A stretch of 64,000 nt of DNA from JBMNOU01 sp050943215 (lineage in GTDB: Bacteria > Bacillota > Clostridia > Christensenellales > SZUA-584). The notes under the pieces were generated by a model. It was not told where the DNA came from and searched no databases. It was given only the letters and a program-made list of their open reading frames with translations. Positions 53,501-60,997 of the stretch are shown here, piece by piece. Where the stretch lies: assembly GCA_050943215.1 (NCBI GenBank), contig JBMNOU010000003.1:7492-71491 (forward strand), read 5' to 3'. The translations under genes were made by a program, and so were the position numbers. How positions within the stretch are numbered: the stretch's first letter is position 1; the number at the start of each line of letters is the position of its first letter.

Positions 53501-54001
53501 CGGGAGGCTGTAGCAGAAATAAGAGGCCAAAAGACAGAACCCATCAGTGATGCTTCGGTGGAAATAAAAATAAACGCCTATGTACCTTCCACATATATTA
53601 AAGATGAGATTCTGCGCATAGAGGCATATAAAAAGATTGCTGCCGTTGATGGAATGCAAAGCGCAAAGCAGATTAAGGAAGAGATTGCTGATAGGTACGG
53701 TGCCGTGCCAAAACCGGTAGAAAACTTAATACTGATTTCACTGATCAAAAGTTTTGCGTTAAGAGCAGGAATTGTTTCTGTAACAAGAAACGGTAGGGTT
53801 TTTACACTCAAATATGGCGAAGAGAGCCGGCTCAATGTAAACAAATTATTAAAAGTTTTGGAGCAATATAAAAATATGGCGCAGCTAAAATCAGCGATAC
53901 CTCCATATATTGTTTTTAAAGCACAAACTAATGCAATAGATGCACTGCTGAAGTTTTTAAAAGAAGCAAGGCGTTGCATAATTCATGAGCATAAAGTATA
54001 A
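50567..54001 (+). CDS. mfd: Transcription-repair coupling factor
   Basis: Removes stalled RNA polymerase and recruits UvrA. N-terminal UvrB-homology part, RNA-polymerase-interacting domain around GDMIVHDVHGKGRFLG, then the RecG-like translocase with Walker A GDVGYGKTE, DEEHRFGV, LSATPIPRTL and IIESGIDIPSVNT, and the C-terminal TRCF domain. 1144 residues is normal. 18 bp after pth. Confidence 0.97.
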   Translation: MRITEHIAKTEEFAKLKDTIRAGKVPCSVFGVPDSLKPYLPAAISETFARPVIVVCASEEKAESFAEAAPGAVYIPKRPLQLRSSVARSREMMFKRIDSISRLVSGKTRLAFLCVEALAARLAPKEDFLGAHITIEKGGVYDPEKIIQQLVLMGYERVGAVETAGQAARRGEILDVFCPGEMSPYRIDFFDNIVESIHEFDPGSQRRSKRARNKIVVKPAVELVLSESVAKKSAEYFKKIHTDSQTLSFKFKEYARGIGKRRFFEDMENYAYVFCSSTLFDYLPTALVIFDDYKRVKEDAKECNEAYNQRLKILINNNEAITDQQVLYHSFPEIIARSKKHDVFDFCVIDKSSDLNPKSEIRVHAKNALSYNKKLDILSQDIKTRVKNGWRVYLVCGNLQRADKLSYDLTEKGLSVPCIKSGRDLYQGEVATYPDKLIFGFELSTLKTYFLGEHEIFGFVKKRNRSSSRKRLDVFADLKTGDMIVHDVHGKGRFLGLVKKEVQGISRDYIKLEYRDGDKLFIPTDQIDRVQKYMGGEGERLSKLGGKEWGQTKARVKKSLKALAEDLVSIYSERLNKKGYKYGEDTIWQKQFEDNFPYEETEGQIKSNEEIKKDMQQDKVMDRLLLGDVGYGKTEVAMRACFKAVMEGRQCAVLVPTTLLARQHYHTFSERFGEFAVQIETISRYVSASDQKRILQGIKAGTVDVVIGTHRLLSRDVVFKDLGLLVIDEEHRFGVSHKERIKDLKRSVDVLTLSATPIPRTLQMSLTGIRDMSLIDTPPEDRKAPESYVMEYSGQLVREAVLSEMERDGQVYFVCRQIALMDKLMGDLIRYVPEARVAKAHGRMGEAAIEKVMVDFMAGGYDVLLCTTIIESGIDIPSVNTVIVYEADKFGLAQLYQLKGRVGRATQSSYAYLTYLPGTHMTTEAEKRLQTIAEFTELGAGFKVAMRDLEIRGAGNLLGPEQSGQMAAVGYDMYCRLMREAVAEIRGQKTEPISDASVEIKINAYVPSTYIKDEILRIEAYKKIAAVDGMQSAKQIKEEIADRYGAVPKPVENLILISLIKSFALRAGIVSVTRNGRVFTLKYGEESRLNVNKLLKVLEQYKNMAQLKSAIPPYIVFKAQTNAIDALLKFLKEARRCIIHEHKV

Positions 54002-54064
54002 TTGTATGTTAGTATTATTCCAAAGATGATGTCTTTATTAGGACACAGGAGGGAACGAATCTTT

Positions 54065-55390
54065 ATGAACAAGTATAAAATCATCGCAGTGGTGATCGTA
54101 TGCATACTCATTTTCACGGGATGTTCACTTGTGAGGATTGATGAAAATAAGGTTGCTAATTTAGTGGTCGCCACTGTTAACGGAAAGGATATATTAAGAT
54201 ATCACGTTAATGAGAATACGGTAAGATATTATGTTCAAGTCGGCTTGTCCGAAAGCGGACTAACTGAGGAGGATCTAAGGGCTGCAGAGCTTAAGAAGGT
54301 TTATGATGATCAAAGAAACCAAATACTAGACAAGATGGTTTTAAATGAACTTTTGCTTCAGAAAGCGCCTGAGCTTGGCGTAACGTTAACGGATGAAGAA
54401 AAAAAAGCCAACCTTAAAAGTTCAGAAGAAATTTTCGAGGCTCAAAAAAAAGGTATCCGTATTCGGGTTGAAGAAGAATTTGGCATAACATCAGCTGATT
54501 CCAATATAGAGGAAACAGATACTGATACATCTGTTGGAACACCCACACCGTCGCTAAACCCGGTCGATATGGCCGCTGTTGAGGCAGAGATTGAACGAAG
54601 GTATCAGGAATTTCTTGATGACTTTGGATATACTACCGAAACTTACCCCGAATTCTTAAATAACCAAACCCTTATTTCAAAGGTCGGAGAGTATATTAGA
54701 GGATTGGCAGAGGTTACGGATGCGCAAGTTAAGAATTGGTATGATCAGACTCTGGTGCTTCAGCAAGAGAGAATGGACGGCGAAACATCGGCTTTTTCGT
54801 CAACTGTAACTGGAAAACAGATTTATACATATGTTCCTCGGGATACTGTAGCAGTCAAGCAGGTTTTCCTTGCATTTGATGATACGGACCTTGTGGAAGG
54901 GGCACAAACGTTATACGGCGATGGCCATGGTGATGAAGCGATGGCGCTTTTGCAATCTGAGATTGATGCATTGATGCCGACAGCGCTTGAAATACACCAG
55001 CGTCTTTTGGACGGAGAGAATATAGATGATCTGATTGCAGAGTACGGAGAAGATGAAAGCATGACGACAGAACCAAAAGCCACCTACGGATATTTTGTCG
55101 AATCAAGGACAGTGGCGAATGAACCCGAGTTTAATAAGGCAGCGCTTGCTATGACGAATGTTGGTGAGATATCAGAACCTTTTGCAACACGTACCGGGGT
55201 GCATATATTGCAATGCGTCAATATATACAAACAAGGCGTTGTTCCGTTTGATGATTTGAAAGATAAAATTAAACAAGCTCTTCTACCTAGCAGACAGAAT
55301 GAATATTACAATGAGACAACGCAAAAATGGCTGGATGAAGCGGATGTTGTTTATTACCGCGACAGATTGGATATAAAAATGGAATCCTAG
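54065..55390 (+). CDS. PrsA/SurA-like peptidyl-prolyl isomerase lipoprotein
   Basis: Extracellular foldase anchored by lipid. Signal peptide ending IFTGC (Cys at about residue 20), a SurA-N-like helical region (about 35-230) interrupted by an acidic Thr/Pro-rich stretch near 155-175, and a parvulin PPIC domain (about 255-420) with FAxDD, YGYFVESRTV..PEFNKAA and the closing TRTGVHILQC. The ATG at 54065 (442 residues) follows AGGAGGG; the frame extends upstream into the mfd tail without a site. Last gene of the glmU operon. Confidence 0.88.
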   Translation: MNKYKIIAVVIVCILIFTGCSLVRIDENKVANLVVATVNGKDILRYHVNENTVRYYVQVGLSESGLTEEDLRAAELKKVYDDQRNQILDKMVLNELLLQKAPELGVTLTDEEKKANLKSSEEIFEAQKKGIRIRVEEEFGITSADSNIEETDTDTSVGTPTPSLNPVDMAAVEAEIERRYQEFLDDFGYTTETYPEFLNNQTLISKVGEYIRGLAEVTDAQVKNWYDQTLVLQQERMDGETSAFSSTVTGKQIYTYVPRDTVAVKQVFLAFDDTDLVEGAQTLYGDGHGDEAMALLQSEIDALMPTALEIHQRLLDGENIDDLIAEYGEDESMTTEPKATYGYFVESRTVANEPEFNKAALAMTNVGEISEPFATRTGVHILQCVNIYKQGVVPFDDLKDKIKQALLPSRQNEYYNETTQKWLDEADVVYYRDRLDIKMES

Positions 55391-55403
55391 AATAGGAACA
55401 CAG

Positions 55404-55452
55404 GGGCCATCCAGAAACGATTTGAATAAAATCGTTTCTGGATGGCCCTTTT
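55404..55452 (+). terminator. Perfect 20-bp hairpin after prsA-like gene; left end of IS remnant
   Basis: Arms 55404-55423 and 55429-55448 are perfectly complementary around a 5-nt loop and are followed by TTTTT. It ends the glmU operon transcript. Its left arm also matches, inverted, a sequence at 55838-55852, so the hairpin may derive from the end of an insertion element. Confidence 0.85.
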
Positions 55453-55571
55453 TAAGTTTCACAGAGGAAGAATTGTAGACAAATCCGGGTTTTCAGCCAT
55501 CAATAAACAATAAGTCGTTAACTTCTTAAGAATGTCGGCTATTCACTTGTCCTCATTCTCACACGATTTGC

Positions 55572-55828
55572 TTATTGGAATAGAATTTGCTTGCTCCTGC
55601 CGCTCTGTATCTTGCAGTGTGGGCGAAACAGATTATATCCCAACACCATCAGCAGCATCTTATTCCGTATGTTCTTCGTTCCCCAAGTCAGGAAACGGCG
55701 GAGCGCATAGTCCTCTTTAATAACTGCAAACGCGCCTTTCACCTGATCTGTTGATTCTAAGAAGTGCAGCCCGTTCGGTATCCCGCTGCAGCTGTGTTTG
55801 CTTAACCTTGGAGGGGTTGCCGTTTTGC
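55572..55828 (-). pseudogene. IS1182-family transposase C-terminal fragment, frameshifted
   Basis: One frame reads ERAALLRINRS and the next continues QVKGAFAVIKEDYALRRFLTWGTKNI, which together resemble the end of IS1182-type transposases (R-x-x-Q-V-E-G-x-F-G-x-I-K-x-D-Y-x-x-R-R-F). The join near 55755 lacks about five bases relative to the expected reading. The N-terminus and the DDE catalytic region are missing. Not functional. Confidence 0.65.
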
Positions 55829-55926
55829 GTCTCATCCATTTCTGGACAGCCCATTTTTACTAAACCCTTATCTTCCAAACGGTCTTTGTGTAGGCAGAAA
55901 ATATTGCGATACCGGGAACTTTATAC

Positions 55927-55955
55927 TTGAATTAGCACAGCAAATGATTTATAAT
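55927..55955 (+). promoter_or_regulatory. Promoter of the tRNA pair
   Basis: TTGAAT at 55927-55932, 17-bp spacer, TATAAT at 55950-55955, 72 bp before tRNA-Ser. Confidence 0.7.
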
Positions 55956-56026
55956 ATATTTTTGTAACGGCAATAAACGGCGGCTCTGTGGATCAATCAG
56001 CGTGTGAGCTATGACCGAAACTGCAT

Positions 56027-56117
56027 GGAGAAGTATCGAAGAGGTCATAACGGGGCGCACTCGAAATGCGTTTGTCGGGTTACCGGCACGTGGGTTCGAA
56101 TCCCACCTTCTCCGCCA
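56027..56117 (+). tRNA. tRNA-Ser (anticodon CGA)
   Basis: 91-nt type II tRNA with acceptor GGAGAAG / CTTCTCC, long variable arm, T arm GTGGG TTCGAAT CCCAC and encoded GCCA end. Anticodon loop CTCGAAA puts CGA at 56062-56064, reading UCG codons. Confidence 0.95.
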
Positions 56118-56122
56118 TATAC

Positions 56123-56198
56123 GGGGCATTGGCTCAGCTGGTAGAGCGCTGCGTTCGCAATGCAGAAGTCAGCGGTTCGATCCCGCTATGCTCCACCA
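56123..56198 (+). tRNA. tRNA-Ala (anticodon CGC)
   Basis: 76-nt tRNA with acceptor GGGGCAT / ATGCTCC (one G-U), D arm GCTC/GAGC, T arm AGCGG TTCGATC CCGCT and encoded ACCA. The loop TTCGCAA places anticodon CGC at 56156-56158, reading GCG codons. Five bases after tRNA-Ser. Confidence 0.95.
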
Positions 56199-56202
56199 AG
56201 TT

Positions 56203-56235
56203 AAAATAAGTACCAATAGGTGCTTATTTTATTTT
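56203..56235 (+). terminator. Terminator after the tRNA pair
   Basis: AAAATAAGTACC / GGTGCTTATTTT stem (56203-56214, 56219-56230; one wobble), 4-nt loop, T-rich tail. The bases from here to 56421 show no gene. Confidence 0.8.
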
Positions 56236-56421
56236 GGAAAGAAACGGGCTAGATCGAAGGAGGATTAGAAAACTGTCCAAAGAATAGTTTTTCCGCCCGT
56301 CCATAGGCAGGAACGAAAAAGGGAGCAGCGGCGATATGGACGAGAAGTAGCCGAAATATCAAACCATGCTTGGGCTATATAACAATTAATCATTCAAAAA
56401 GCTATATAAAAATATTTAGCA

Positions 56422-56709
56422 TTAATTTAGACTATCTTCCAAATCCTGAAGCTTCTTTTTTAAATTTTTAATTTGTTTTAATTTGTCTTGCTTCGTTTCA
56501 CAAGATTGTTTTTGCGCCGCAATTGTCAATATAAGTCCTCCGATCCCAACAATAAAATTACCAATTACGTTTAATTGATCTGCATCCTTGCCTTTTGAAA
56601 TTGAAATCGCAAGTAAATTTGCAAAAATTGAAAGCTGTTCAGCACTTTTGGTACATCCTAAAGAACTGAGTGTATCTGCACATTGACTAATGGAATGATC
56701 CTCTTGCAT
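56422..56709 (-). CDS. Small helical protein with one membrane segment, unknown
   Basis: 95 residues, not recognised with confidence. An N-terminal helical part with two cysteines, a hydrophobic segment (about 48-66, IGNFIVGIGGLILTIAAQ), a Cys, and a Lys/Leu/Glu coiled coil at the end (70-93). The central pattern loosely recalls small clostridial proteins with SISK...LTIAAQK..CE, of unknown role. AGGGAG ribosome site. It sits alone downstream of the tRNA genes, a common spot for acquired DNA. Confidence 0.5.
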   Translation of the reverse strand: MQEDHSISQCADTLSSLGCTKSAEQLSIFANLLAISISKGKDADQLNVIGNFIVGIGGLILTIAAQKQSCETKQDKLKQIKNLKKKLQDLEDSLN

Positions 56710-57220
56710 GGTTGTCTCCCTAATACAAATCGCTTATTTCTATATTATTCTGTGTTTTTGACAATTGTGACTGTCATGCGATGTTTTAAGCCCCGGCAGC
56801 ACTGTTATTTGTTCAATCTGGCCAAAAGGAAGTTGGTCTATCGGATATCAACCCTTACAATTGTTTGCTACTGTCTGATGCTTAATATGATTTTGGCGTA
56901 TCACCCTCTTGCCAGCTGATACTATATACATAGCTTTTCTTGTAGGAATATTTATATTTTCGTTGCCGAAATTTTTTTGATATAAAAGGATACGCTTTGC
57001 TGATGATGTAAGCGTTTTACAAATATCGTTTATTGCCGGTATATAAAGCAATTGACACCGATGTATGCCGATATTATAATAGTATTAGTAAAATTATCAT
57101 TTATATAGAAGCAATTTGACCCTGATTATGCAGCAATGTAATTGACTGATGATCCTGAAACGCATCATTTAATCGAAACCAAGTGAATTTTAATGGCTAT
57201 AACGAATGGAGGTTTTATTC
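56710..57220. other. Intergenic region with promoter of the dehydrogenase gene
   Basis: About 510 bp without a credible gene. It contains a perfect promoter near its right end (TTGACA 57052-57057, 17-bp spacer, TATAAT 57075-57080) and two similar 17-18-bp direct repeats AAGCAATTGACACCGAT (57046-57062) and AAGCAATTTGACCCTGAT (57109-57126), possibly regulator sites. Confidence 0.6.
57052..57080 (+). promoter_or_regulatory. Consensus promoter of the zinc alcohol dehydrogenase gene
   Basis: TTGACA and TATAAT with an exact 17-bp spacer; leader of about 135 nt. Confidence 0.8.
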
Positions 57221-58384
57221 ATGTCACAAATGGTTAAAGCGGCTTTATCGCTGGCTCCTGGAAAAATTGAAATACGCGAATTTCCGATGCCGAAGCTGAC
57301 AAAAGGCTCAGCCATCGTTAAAGTCAATCTGGCAGGGATATGCGGAACGGATAAGCATTACTTTAAGGGTGAGACCAAACAGGGTGCGGGAACTCTTAAT
57401 GCAATTAATATCCCTTTTCCGCTGGTACAGGGTCACGAAAACGTCGTAACGATCTGGGATATCGACGATGAAGGATCGAAGAAGCTTGATTTTGATGGGA
57501 ACATTCTTAAGCCGGGTGATAGGGTCACAATGTGCCCCGATGTCGTTTGCGGCGATTGTTACTATTGTAAGCACATACCCAACTACCCCTGGTGCAATAA
57601 ACTGCAATTTGGATATGGTTCAATACCGGCCGACTCCGATACGAAGCTGTACGGCGGTTTTGCAGAATACATGTATATTGCACCCGGTACGCGCCTTTAC
57701 AAGGTTCCCGAAGGGCTGCCCGACACCATGGCTGTATTAACGGAACCGATGTGTGTTACGTATTCACTGGATAAAGCGAAAGAATTCTATTCGTTTGCCG
57801 GCGAAGGGTTCGGGTTTGGTGATACTGTCGTGATTCAGGGTGTGGGCCCGCTGGGGTTGACGCATGTGATTAAAGCACGCATGTTGGGCGCGGGCAAGAT
57901 TATCGTTTTCGATATCTCAGAATATAAACTGGAAATGGCAAAAGCTTTTGGGGCAGATGTCCTTGTCAATTCGTCAACAACGACTACCGAAGAAAGAATC
58001 GAATTGGTAAAACAGGAAACAAGAGGCATTGGTGCGGATATAGCGGTAGACTGCACCGGTGTACCGGAAGTGATCCCGGAAGGACTGGAGATGCTAAGAA
58101 AAGCCGGGATGTTTATCGAATGCGGACTGTTCGTCGACATGGGACCGACGCAGATCAATATGCACATGGTCTGTGCCAAAAACCTGCGCATCATCGGAAT
58201 GTACAACCACAGCCATGTTGATTACAGCAGAACAATGGATATGATGCTTCGGAACATAGACAATTTCCCATGGATGAAGTTTATTAGCGGTGTGTATCCG
58301 CTTGATAAGACGGCGCAAGCTATTAAAAAGAGTATGAGCCCTGAGAGCATGAAGATTGTTATTAACCCCTGGATGAATGCTTAA
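57221..58384 (+). CDS. Zinc-dependent MDR alcohol/polyol dehydrogenase
   Basis: NAD(P)-dependent medium-chain dehydrogenase. Catalytic zinc ligands in GICGTDKH and GHE (VQGHENVV); structural zinc cysteines in CPDVVCGDCYYCKH...PWC; Rossmann motif GVGPLGL followed by FDIS, where the Asp favours NAD. The 387-residue length is slightly long because of an insert around 55-85. ATG at 57221 follows GGAGG. It precedes, by 280 bp and on the same strand, a reductase and radical dehydratase genes. Substrate unknown; related to threonine/sorbitol dehydrogenase types. Confidence 0.88.
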   Translation: MSQMVKAALSLAPGKIEIREFPMPKLTKGSAIVKVNLAGICGTDKHYFKGETKQGAGTLNAINIPFPLVQGHENVVTIWDIDDEGSKKLDFDGNILKPGDRVTMCPDVVCGDCYYCKHIPNYPWCNKLQFGYGSIPADSDTKLYGGFAEYMYIAPGTRLYKVPEGLPDTMAVLTEPMCVTYSLDKAKEFYSFAGEGFGFGDTVVIQGVGPLGLTHVIKARMLGAGKIIVFDISEYKLEMAKAFGADVLVNSSTTTTEERIELVKQETRGIGADIAVDCTGVPEVIPEGLEMLRKAGMFIECGLFVDMGPTQINMHMVCAKNLRIIGMYNHSHVDYSRTMDMMLRNIDNFPWMKFISGVYPLDKTAQAIKKSMSPESMKIVINPWMNA

Positions 58385-58580
58385 AAAGAGCATAATATAA
58401 AAACATTGGTTTTATTCGATTGCGATAACGGCGTGTTAATATACCAGGGCGCTGTCATAATAATTTGCTTTGCACATCATAGAAGGCAGTTTTGAAAACG
58501 TCTGTCTTCTTCCTTTATATTGGGAGTTCTCTTTTGATTCAATGTTATACTTACTTTTTACTGGTCTTGACAGATTCTCA

Positions 58581-58589
58581 TGGTATAAT
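58581..58589 (+). promoter_or_regulatory. Extended -10 promoter candidate before the PanE-like gene
   Basis: TGGTATAAT at 58581-58589. A TTGACA is only 11 bp upstream of the -10, too close to act as its -35, so an extended -10 mode is assumed. Confidence 0.45.
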
Positions 58590-58667
58590 AAAAAACATAA
58601 GAAAAAACATATAGAATAATCTCTCAGTGGTAAAGGCTTACGATAAAATAAAAAAGGGGGCGGTTAT

Positions 58668-59687
58668 TTGGATAAAGAATTGAAGATAGCTGTAATTGGT
58701 GCAGGAGCGATCGGTGGGATTACCGCTGCTTATTTGAGCAAAGCGGGTTTTGATGTGGAACTCGTCTGTAAATATCAAGAAAAGGCAAACCAGATAATAA
58801 ATAAGGGGCTTCATATTGTTGGAGTGCGCGGAGAACACCACATAAAAATGAAGGCTGTGGCTGATATTGAGCAGCTCTCCGGCAAGAAAGATATAATAAT
58901 AATCGTTACAAAAGCCTACGATATGCCCGACGCGGCAAAAAGAGCCCTTGATTATCTCAAAGAAAAATCCATTGTCATTTCTATGCAAAACGGTATTTGC
59001 GTGGAAGCGATGGCTAAGGTGGTAGGGGCCGAGCGGACTGTGGGTTGTGTTGTTGGCTGGGGGTCGACGATGCTGAGTGACGGGACGCTTAATATGACAT
59101 CTGAAGGAGACTTCGTTATCGGCGGTTATTTGCAGGACAACGATGTTTCAGCAGTAAAAGAAGTGCTAGATACCGTGATGCCTACCCGGATATCCGATAA
59201 TATCATCAGCGATCTTTATTCGAAAATGATCATAAATTCATGCATCACGTCGGTGGGTGTATTAAGCGGGCTGTATCTCGGACAAATACTTAAAAAAAGA
59301 ACCGCGAGGAATATTTTTAATGCCATTATCCGGGAAGCCCTTGATGTTGCGGATGCAATGAAACTTAACGTCAAACCTTATGGCGGAAAACTTGATTATT
59401 ATGCCCTGGTAAAAGGACTAGGTACTTTCGCTCAGTTAAAGAGGCATTTAACGATCAGGATCATAGGCCATAAATACAGACGGCTCAAATCTTCAAGCCT
59501 GCAGTCACTGCGACGCGGAAAAACGACCGAGGTCGATTACTTTAACGGTTACATTGCGCAAAAAGGCGAAGAGCTTGGGGTTTTGACCCCTGTCAACAGG
59601 CGCATTACAGAGATGATCAAAGAAATAGAATCAGGGCAACGGAGCATAGATGTTAGTAATTTCTATGATGAAACGTTACCGCTCTAA
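58668..59687 (+). CDS. Ketopantoate reductase (PanE/ApbA) family oxidoreductase
   Basis: NADPH-dependent reductase of 2-oxoacids. N-terminal Rossmann motif VIGAGAIGG, the VTKAYD segment with the conserved Lys, a helical C-terminal domain with LYSKMIINS and SSLQSLRRGKTTEVDYFNGY, matching the substrate-binding Ser/Glu region of PanE. 339 residues is 30-40 longer than E. coli PanE. TTG start after a GGGGG-rich site. No pantothenate genes are near; the downstream dehydratase genes suggest a 2-hydroxyacid-forming role instead (inference). Confidence 0.82.
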   Translation: MDKELKIAVIGAGAIGGITAAYLSKAGFDVELVCKYQEKANQIINKGLHIVGVRGEHHIKMKAVADIEQLSGKKDIIIIVTKAYDMPDAAKRALDYLKEKSIVISMQNGICVEAMAKVVGAERTVGCVVGWGSTMLSDGTLNMTSEGDFVIGGYLQDNDVSAVKEVLDTVMPTRISDNIISDLYSKMIINSCITSVGVLSGLYLGQILKKRTARNIFNAIIREALDVADAMKLNVKPYGGKLDYYALVKGLGTFAQLKRHLTIRIIGHKYRRLKSSSLQSLRRGKTTEVDYFNGYIAQKGEELGVLTPVNRRITEMIKEIESGQRSIDVSNFYDETLPL

Positions 59688-59725
59688 ACAGAAAATCTTT
59701 ACTTTATATTGAGGGAACCATTTAC

Positions 59726-60997
59726 ATGAGCAGTATCATCGACAAATTTGGCAGAATTGTTGAAGGAAATATCAAAAAGAACCCCAAAAGGGCTCTTTTT
59801 CTGCTACGAGCGGCTTACTATGCCAGTGGTCTGCAATCAAAGTATCTTCCCGACCGCAGGTTGTTACCGCATCAACGGTTTGCGGCAGTTGTCAATAATA
59901 AAACAATTCGTACTCCTCTTGTCAGCCCGCGGGAATCTGCTGTGATCAATATGTTTCTTCCATGCGAAATGCTGCATGCCATGGGTGTTATTCCGCAATT
60001 TGTCGAGGGATTCTCATGCTATCTTAACGGCGCGGCATGCGAGCGCATGTTTATCAGCTATGCCGAAAATTCAGGAGTTCCCCAAACGTATTGTTCGTAT
60101 CATAAGATATTGCTAGGAGCGGCACTATCCGGCGTTCTTCCTAAACCCCGGTTTATTGCCAATACGACGCTGGCGTGCGATGCAAATGCGGGCACATTCA
60201 GAACGCTGGCCAATCACTGGAAAATACCACGTTTTACAATCGACGTGCCAAAGACCCAAACCGGGGAGACAATTACATATGTTGCGACGCAGCTGCGTCA
60301 GATGAGATCGTTTATAGAGGATGTAATGCGGAGAAAACTTGATGAACAAAAACTCAAATTAGTGATTCGCAGCGAGAACCGGTCAATGTGTTTATACCGA
60401 GAATATTTTAAAGAGCTTCCAAAAAAATATCTGCCAAATGATCTTTCGTCTGAGATGCTTAAAATATTTTTAACGCATGTTCTTCTTGGAACGGATGAAT
60501 CTGAACGGTATTTCGAGCTTTTGCTCAGCGATGTAAGAAACGCAGCGAAGTCAAAAAATGAAAAGCGCATTTTATGGGTTCACACAATTCCCTATTGGCA
60601 AAATTCGATCAATCAATATTTTGATTTTAATCCGAAATATCAGCTTTTATGCTGTGATCTAAATTTTGATTCCATCGCAGAACTGGATGAGGATAGGCCT
60701 TATGAATCGATGGCGTTAAAGTTGCTCGAGAACACAATGTGCGGGACCGGTAAAAAACGAGCACTTAAAGTGCTTCAAACGGCACAGTCGCTGCGCGCCC
60801 ATGGTGTCATTTATTTTTGTCATTGGGGATGTAAACAGACGCTCGGCAATGCGTATCTTACCAAAGACATGTTCGAGAAATCAGGGATGCCCCTGTTAGT
60901 ACTCGACGGGGATGGCTGCGACAGAAAAAACATTAACGATGGACAAATGGAAACTCGTCTTCAAGCATTTTTAGAGTTATTGGAGACAGCAATATGA
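59726..60997 (+). CDS. 2-hydroxyacyl-CoA dehydratase subunit (HgdB/YjiM family)
   Basis: Component of an oxygen-sensitive iron-sulfur dehydratase that uses a ketyl-radical mechanism. Cys80 in FLPCEML, Cys123 in TYCSYHK and the C-terminal FCHWGCKQTLG...MPLLVLDGDGCDRKN...ETRLQAFLE fit the HGD-D family; three cysteines should hold a [4Fe-4S] cluster. 423 residues. Its ATGA overlap with the next gene couples it to the fused partner. Confidence 0.82.
   Translation: MSSIIDKFGRIVEGNIKKNPKRALFLLRAAYYASGLQSKYLPDRRLLPHQRFAAVVNNKTIRTPLVSPRESAVINMFLPCEMLHAMGVIPQFVEGFSCYLNGAACERMFISYAENSGVPQTYCSYHKILLGAALSGVLPKPRFIANTTLACDANAGTFRTLANHWKIPRFTIDVPKTQTGETITYVATQLRQMRSFIEDVMRRKLDEQKLKLVIRSENRSMCLYREYFKELPKKYLPNDLSSEMLKIFLTHVLLGTDESERYFELLLSDVRNAAKSKNEKRILWVHTIPYWQNSINQYFDFNPKYQLLCCDLNFDSIAELDEDRPYESMALKLLENTMCGTGKKRALKVLQTAQSLRAHGVIYFCHWGCKQTLGNAYLTKDMFEKSGMPLLVLDGDGCDRKNINDGQMETRLQAFLELLETAI

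Larger units (their letters stand above)
55404..55852 (-). mobile_element. Degenerate IS1182-like element with inverted ends
   Basis: Left end GGGCCATCCAGAAACG (55404-55419) and the inverse of the right end, GGGCTGTCCAGAAATG (55852-55837), agree at 13 of 16 positions. Between them only the C-terminal part of a transposase remains. The element of about 450 bp is thus an internally deleted, inactive copy. No target-site duplication is apparent. Confidence 0.55.

Noticed and set aside
55532..55720. Plus-strand 62-codon frame in the IS remnant
   Set aside because: Antisense to the transposase fragment, no ribosome site.
56011..56268. Plus-strand 85-codon frame across the tRNA genes
   Set aside because: It simply reads through both tRNAs.
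58567..58589. TTGACA with TATAAT as a standard promoter
   Set aside because: The spacer is only 11 bp; the -10 was kept as an extended -10 element instead.
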